Assembly (NCBI GenBank): GCA_958352855.1
Contig: CATWQE010000057.1
Span: 1 to 17,156 of the forward strand
Direction of reading: 5' to 3'
Source: an uncultured Bacillota bacterium
GTDB lineage: Bacteria > Bacillota > Clostridia > Lachnospirales > Lachnospiraceae
Length of the DNA stretch: 17,156 bases
This document shows positions 14,898-17,156 of the stretch, in pieces. The position numbers and the translations under genes were made by a program. Each line of letters starts with the position of its first letter. The first letter of the stretch is position 1. Below the pieces are notes generated by a model, which had not been told where the DNA came from, did no database searches, and saw only the letters and a list, made by a program, of their open reading frames with translations.

Positions 14898-14930
14898 TAT
14901 AATGTAAAATATTTTTTTACACATTATCAA
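14874..14930 (-). repeat. Paired direct repeats over the HTH promoter, likely operator
   Basis: Two 8-base words alternate on the minus strand: TTGATAAT (14930-14923), TTTTACAT (14909-14902), TTGATAAT (14897-14890) and TTTTACAT (14881-14874). The second TTGATAAT contains the -35 and the second TTTTACAT abuts the -10. A near-inverted repeat, TAATG-TG-TAAAA with TTTTACATTA, also lies within. This fits binding of the HTH protein to its own promoter. Confidence 0.5.
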
Positions 14931-14976
14931 AAAAACCTCCAAACTGATAAATAATTTTACATCAGATTGGAGGTTT
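14929..14976 (-). terminator. Rho-independent terminator of the AI-2E/dtd operon
   Basis: Arms of 16 bases (14961-14976 and 14933-14948) pair with one mismatch around a 12-base loop. On the minus strand the stem runs straight into seven Ts (14935-14929). It begins 4 bases after the dtd stop codon. On the plus strand there is no T-run, so it works for leftward transcripts only. Confidence 0.88.
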
Positions 14977-14980
14977 CACA

Positions 14981-15430
14981 TCATTGAAACGTATTTTCAT
15001 CCAGAATAATGGTAAACGGTCCTTCATTCGTAAGAGACACCTTCATCATTGCTCCGAAAGTCCCTGTCTGCACTACCGGGACGATTTCCTTCACTTTTTC
15101 TACCATATATTCATATAAAGCTTCTGCCTTATCCGGCTCCCCTGCATCAAAAAAGCTTGGACGGTTGCCCTTTTTACAGTTGGCATACAGGGTAAACTGC
15201 GATACCAGAAGCACCTCTCCATTGACATCTGCCAGAGAAAGATTGGTTTTTCCATTCTCATCTGCGAAAATCCGCAGATTTACCATTTTCTTAATATACT
15301 GGTCAACCGTTTCTCTGGTATCGTTCTTCCCGATTCCCACCAGAACCAGGAAGCCTTTTTTGATTTTTCCTACGCAGTTTTCTTCCACTTCTACGGAAGC
15401 GCTGCTTACTTTTTGAATCACTAATTTCAT
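14981..15430 (-). CDS. dtd: D-aminoacyl-tRNA deacylase
   Basis: This 149-residue cytosolic enzyme removes D-amino acids, and also glycine, from mischarged tRNA. The length is typical. Family motifs are SQFTLY (77-82), KKGNRPSF (86-93), FGAMM (125-129) and NEGPFT (135-140). The Gly-Pro of the last motif should form the cross-subunit cis element that rejects L-amino acids. The start overlaps the stop of the AI-2E family gene as ATGA, with GAGGAA as ribosome site. It is the last gene before the terminator at 14929-14976. In many Clostridia dtd follows relA; here it follows a membrane transporter gene. Confidence 0.95.
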   Translation of the reverse strand: MKLVIQKVSSASVEVEENCVGKIKKGFLVLVGIGKNDTRETVDQYIKKMVNLRIFADENGKTNLSLADVNGEVLLVSQFTLYANCKKGNRPSFFDAGEPDKAEALYEYMVEKVKEIVPVVQTGTFGAMMKVSLTNEGPFTIILDENTFQ

Positions 15431-16722
15431 TTGTCTTCTTCCTCTTTTTTATTTTCGGTATCCATACCACTTTCATCCACTGTAAAATCCACAGGAAGTC
15501 GGGTTTCCGGATTCATGTATTCCATATGGGTATACACACTTTCCTCCATGGGCATGGCTTTTTTTCTTAGATTATAAGACCGGAAGGTTTTCATTCCCGC
15601 AAGAATTACCGCCACAATGGGCACACCAATAATCATGCCCAAAATTCCCATAAGACCTCCGAATAAAAGAATGGCTACAATAACCATAAAGCTGGAAAGT
15701 CCTGTAGAGTTTCCCAAAATTTTCGGTCCCAGAATATTTCCATCAAACTGCTGCAGCGCCAGAATAAAAATCAGGAAATACAAACACTGCATTGGATTTA
15801 CCATAAGAATGATAAATGCTGTTGGAATTGCTCCAAGATAAGGACCAAAAAACGGAATGACATTAGTCACGCCTACCACCACACTAACCAGCAATGCATA
15901 AGGAGTTCCAATAATAGAAGTTCCGATATAACATAAAATGCCGATAATCACAGAATCAATAATCTTTCCAATAATAAAACCAATAAAGGTTTTATGAATA
16001 AAACGTACCCCTTTTACTACGTTATTGGCATGCTCTGTGCTGAAAAAAGCATAAACAAACATTTTAGACTGTGTAACAAGCTCTTCTTTCCCTGCCATAA
16101 GATAAACAGAAATAATCAGACCGATTAGCAGATTTTTCAGAAATACCAAAGTGCCAAACACGCCGGTACTTAAATGCTGAAGAATTGCTTTTAGCTGAGG
16201 CAGAATCTGATCATTCAGAAAATTCTCAATTCTGGGAGAATATTGTTCCATATAGGAAAACACTGCGGTTTTCCACTCTGGATTATCCTTTAGAAGCGAT
16301 TCCAGCCAGTGGCGGATATTCTGAACATACCTGGGTGAATCATTAATAATGCTGATGATACTCTCAATAATGCTTGGCATAATCATGGCCAGCAGAGAAT
16401 AAATAACAAAAAATGCAAAAATCAGCGCAAATCCAATCCCTGCATAGCGAATAACTTTTCTCTGGGTTTTACTTGGCGTAATATGCTTTTTCTTTATGAG
16501 AAATTTGTAAAAATGCCGCTCCTGAAAATTGACAATGGGAATCAGCAGATATGCAATAATGGCACCGCAGATAACGGGCATTAAAATGGATATCAGCTTC
16601 TTAAGCCCCCCAAATACCACTTCCATACGAAACAGCAGAAAGTAAAATAGCATACTGGCGCTGACTACTGCAAACGCAGTAAGACCCCAATACAGATACT
16701 TATTTTTCCAATGAATTTTCAT
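15427..16722 (-). CDS. AI-2E family (PerM-like) membrane transporter
   Basis: This 431-residue protein of the AI-2E/PerM/YdiK family has a short cytoplasmic N-terminus and two early membrane segments (about 10-28 and 37-60). A soluble helical section follows (about 120-180), then four to five further segments ending near residue 375, including the conserved FFGPYLGAIP loop. The C-terminal 60 residues are charged and rich in Glu. Family members are proposed to export autoinducer-2 or other small solutes, or to exchange sodium for protons, so no substrate is claimed. I chose ATG 16722 (MKIHWKNKYL). The longer form from 16803 would start upstream of the likely transcription start set by the extended -10 at 16766-16774. 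Confidence 0.9.
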   Translation of the reverse strand: MKIHWKNKYLYWGLTAFAVVSASMLFYFLLFRMEVVFGGLKKLISILMPVICGAIIAYLLIPIVNFQERHFYKFLIKKKHITPSKTQRKVIRYAGIGFALIFAFFVIYSLLAMIMPSIIESIISIINDSPRYVQNIRHWLESLLKDNPEWKTAVFSYMEQYSPRIENFLNDQILPQLKAILQHLSTGVFGTLVFLKNLLIGLIISVYLMAGKEELVTQSKMFVYAFFSTEHANNVVKGVRFIHKTFIGFIIGKIIDSVIIGILCYIGTSIIGTPYALLVSVVVGVTNVIPFFGPYLGAIPTAFIILMVNPMQCLYFLIFILALQQFDGNILGPKILGNSTGLSSFMVIVAILLFGGLMGILGMIIGVPIVAVILAGMKTFRSYNLRKKAMPMEESVYTHMEYMNPETRLPVDFTVDESGMDTENKKEEEDK

Positions 16723-16765
16723 GTTACATGACGCTCCTATTCTTTTCCAAATGACTTTTGCATTT

Positions 16766-16774
16766 ATTGTAACA
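16766..16774 (-). promoter_or_regulatory. Extended -10 promoter of the AI-2E/dtd operon
   Basis: On the minus strand TG-T-TACAAT (16774-16766) lies about 43 bases before the chosen AI-2E start. No convincing -35 is seen. Confidence 0.45.
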
Positions 16775-16801
16775 TGAATCCTGTGTTTTGTGTAAGAATT
16801 C

Positions 16802-16813
16802 AAGAAATTTCTT
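16802..16813. repeat. Perfect 12-bp palindrome in the divergent promoter region
   Basis: AAGAAATTTCTT is fully self-complementary and lies between the outward-facing promoters of the AI-2E and ttcA-like genes, partly over the expected -35 region of the latter. It could be an operator, but in AT-rich DNA it may be chance. Confidence 0.35.
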
Positions 16814-16831
16814 TCTTTTTTTTTCGTTCTA

Positions 16832-16840
16832 TGCTATGAT
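16832..16840 (+). promoter_or_regulatory. Extended -10 promoter of the ttcA-like gene
   Basis: TG-C-TATGAT (16832-16840) lies 40 bases before the ttcA-like start. The -35 region is a weak, T-rich match. Confidence 0.55.
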
Positions 16841-16880
16841 GCAAAAGGTTTCTAAATTCAAGGATTGAAAGGATGAAAAA

Positions 16881-17156
16881 ATGAAATTACAGAAATTGTT
16901 AAGCCTTACCAGAAAGGCGGTAGATGAATTTCAGTTAATAGATTCCGGAGACAAAATTGCTGTGGGTGTCTCTGGAGGAAAAGACAGTCTTACTATGCTT
17001 TATGCCCTCCATGGTCTTATGCGGTTTTACCCAAACCCCTTTACTTTGGAAGCAATTACCGTAGATCTGGGTCATCCGGGATTTCAGGCAGACAAAATAC
17101 AGGCTTTATGCGAAAGCCTTGGAATTCCCTTTACCCTGGTGAAAACGGATATTGGT
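16881..17156 (+). CDS. TtcA/TilS-family PP-loop ATPase, N-terminal part
   Basis: Ninety-two codons are present before the window ends in frame. The PP-loop SGGKDS (31-36) and the following TVDLGH and GIPFTLV segments match the TtcA group of adenylating enzymes. TtcA thiolates cytidine 32 of tRNA after activating it with ATP. The cysteine pairs that would bind the Fe-S cluster and confirm TtcA lie beyond the edge, so a related PP-loop tRNA-modifying protein is possible. I chose ATG 16881 because AAAGG lies 8 bases upstream. An ATG at 16873 ends after two further codons (ATG AAA AAA TGA). Confidence 0.88.
   Translation, partial: MKLQKLLSLTRKAVDEFQLIDSGDKIAVGVSGGKDSLTMLYALHGLMRFYPNPFTLEAITVDLGHPGFQADKIQALCESLGIPFTLVKTDIG

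Noticed and set aside
14838..14942. A longer HTH protein with an N-terminal membrane segment.
   Set aside because: The extra 35 residues are encoded by the dtd terminator flank, the repeats and the promoter itself; the ribosome site and TATAAT place the start at 14837.
15009..15416. 135-codon plus-strand reading frame opposite dtd.
   Set aside because: It is a shadow of the dtd gene; composition is low-quality and there is no supporting start signal.
16723..16803. Longer N-terminus for the AI-2E protein.
   Set aside because: It would begin upstream of the likely transcription start, and the added residues are not membrane-like or family-typical.

Overview
The window reads as chromosomal DNA of a low- to mid-GC Gram-positive Clostridia, most likely a Lachnospiraceae relative (Blautia/Roseburia type). 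This rests on the gene content, strong AGGAGG-type ribosome sites, tight ATGA gene overlaps, and TTGACA/TATAAT or extended -10 promoters. The genus is an inference from style, not from a marker gene. No rRNA, tRNA, CRISPR array or IS element is visible, and no gene-free stretch exceeds 300 bases.

Region 1 (1-3583, minus strand) is a sensing and export operon: an OmpR-type response regulator, a BcrA/LanF-type ABC ATPase with a Glu in place of the Q-loop Gln, an ABC-2 permease, a short histidine kinase, and the first 19 codons of another gene overlapping the kinase stop. A perfect 15-bp inverted repeat sits between the regulator and the ABC genes. The layout suggests peptide-antibiotic immunity. 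Region 2 (3690-6374, plus strand) holds a maltose/galactoside-type O-acetyltransferase, an FAD oxidoreductase carrying a C-terminal Rieske domain, and an HD-domain hydrolase. The promoters of regions 1 and 2 overlap back to back.

Region 3 (6360-12817, minus strand) runs: nucleoside phosphorylase, BceR-like regulator, BceS-like intramembrane-sensing kinase, BceA-like ATPase, BceB-like permease, XerS-like tyrosine recombinase. A site matching the BceR-family operator (TNACA-N4-TGTAA) lies on the kinase stop codon, just ahead of an extended -10 promoter for bceAB. Between the permease and the recombinase is a dif-like site whose core resembles difSL of streptococci and lactococci. That gives an apparent single-recombinase xerS/dif module outside its classical hosts.

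Region 4 (12835-14930, minus strand) is the most accessory-looking part: a three-gene set of an XRE-type HTH regulator, an ImmA/IrrE metallopeptidase (HEIYH) and a PIN-like nuclease candidate. It has its own near-consensus promoter overlaid with direct repeats, directly after the terminator of the preceding operon. It looks like a toxin-antitoxin or damage-response switch in which the peptidase could cleave the repressor, placed at the head of the Bce operon.

Region 5 (14929-17156) is housekeeping: an AI-2E/PerM family membrane protein and D-aminoacyl-tRNA deacylase in one operon (minus) with a clear rho-independent terminator, and divergently the start of a TtcA-family PP-loop ATPase (plus) that runs off the window.
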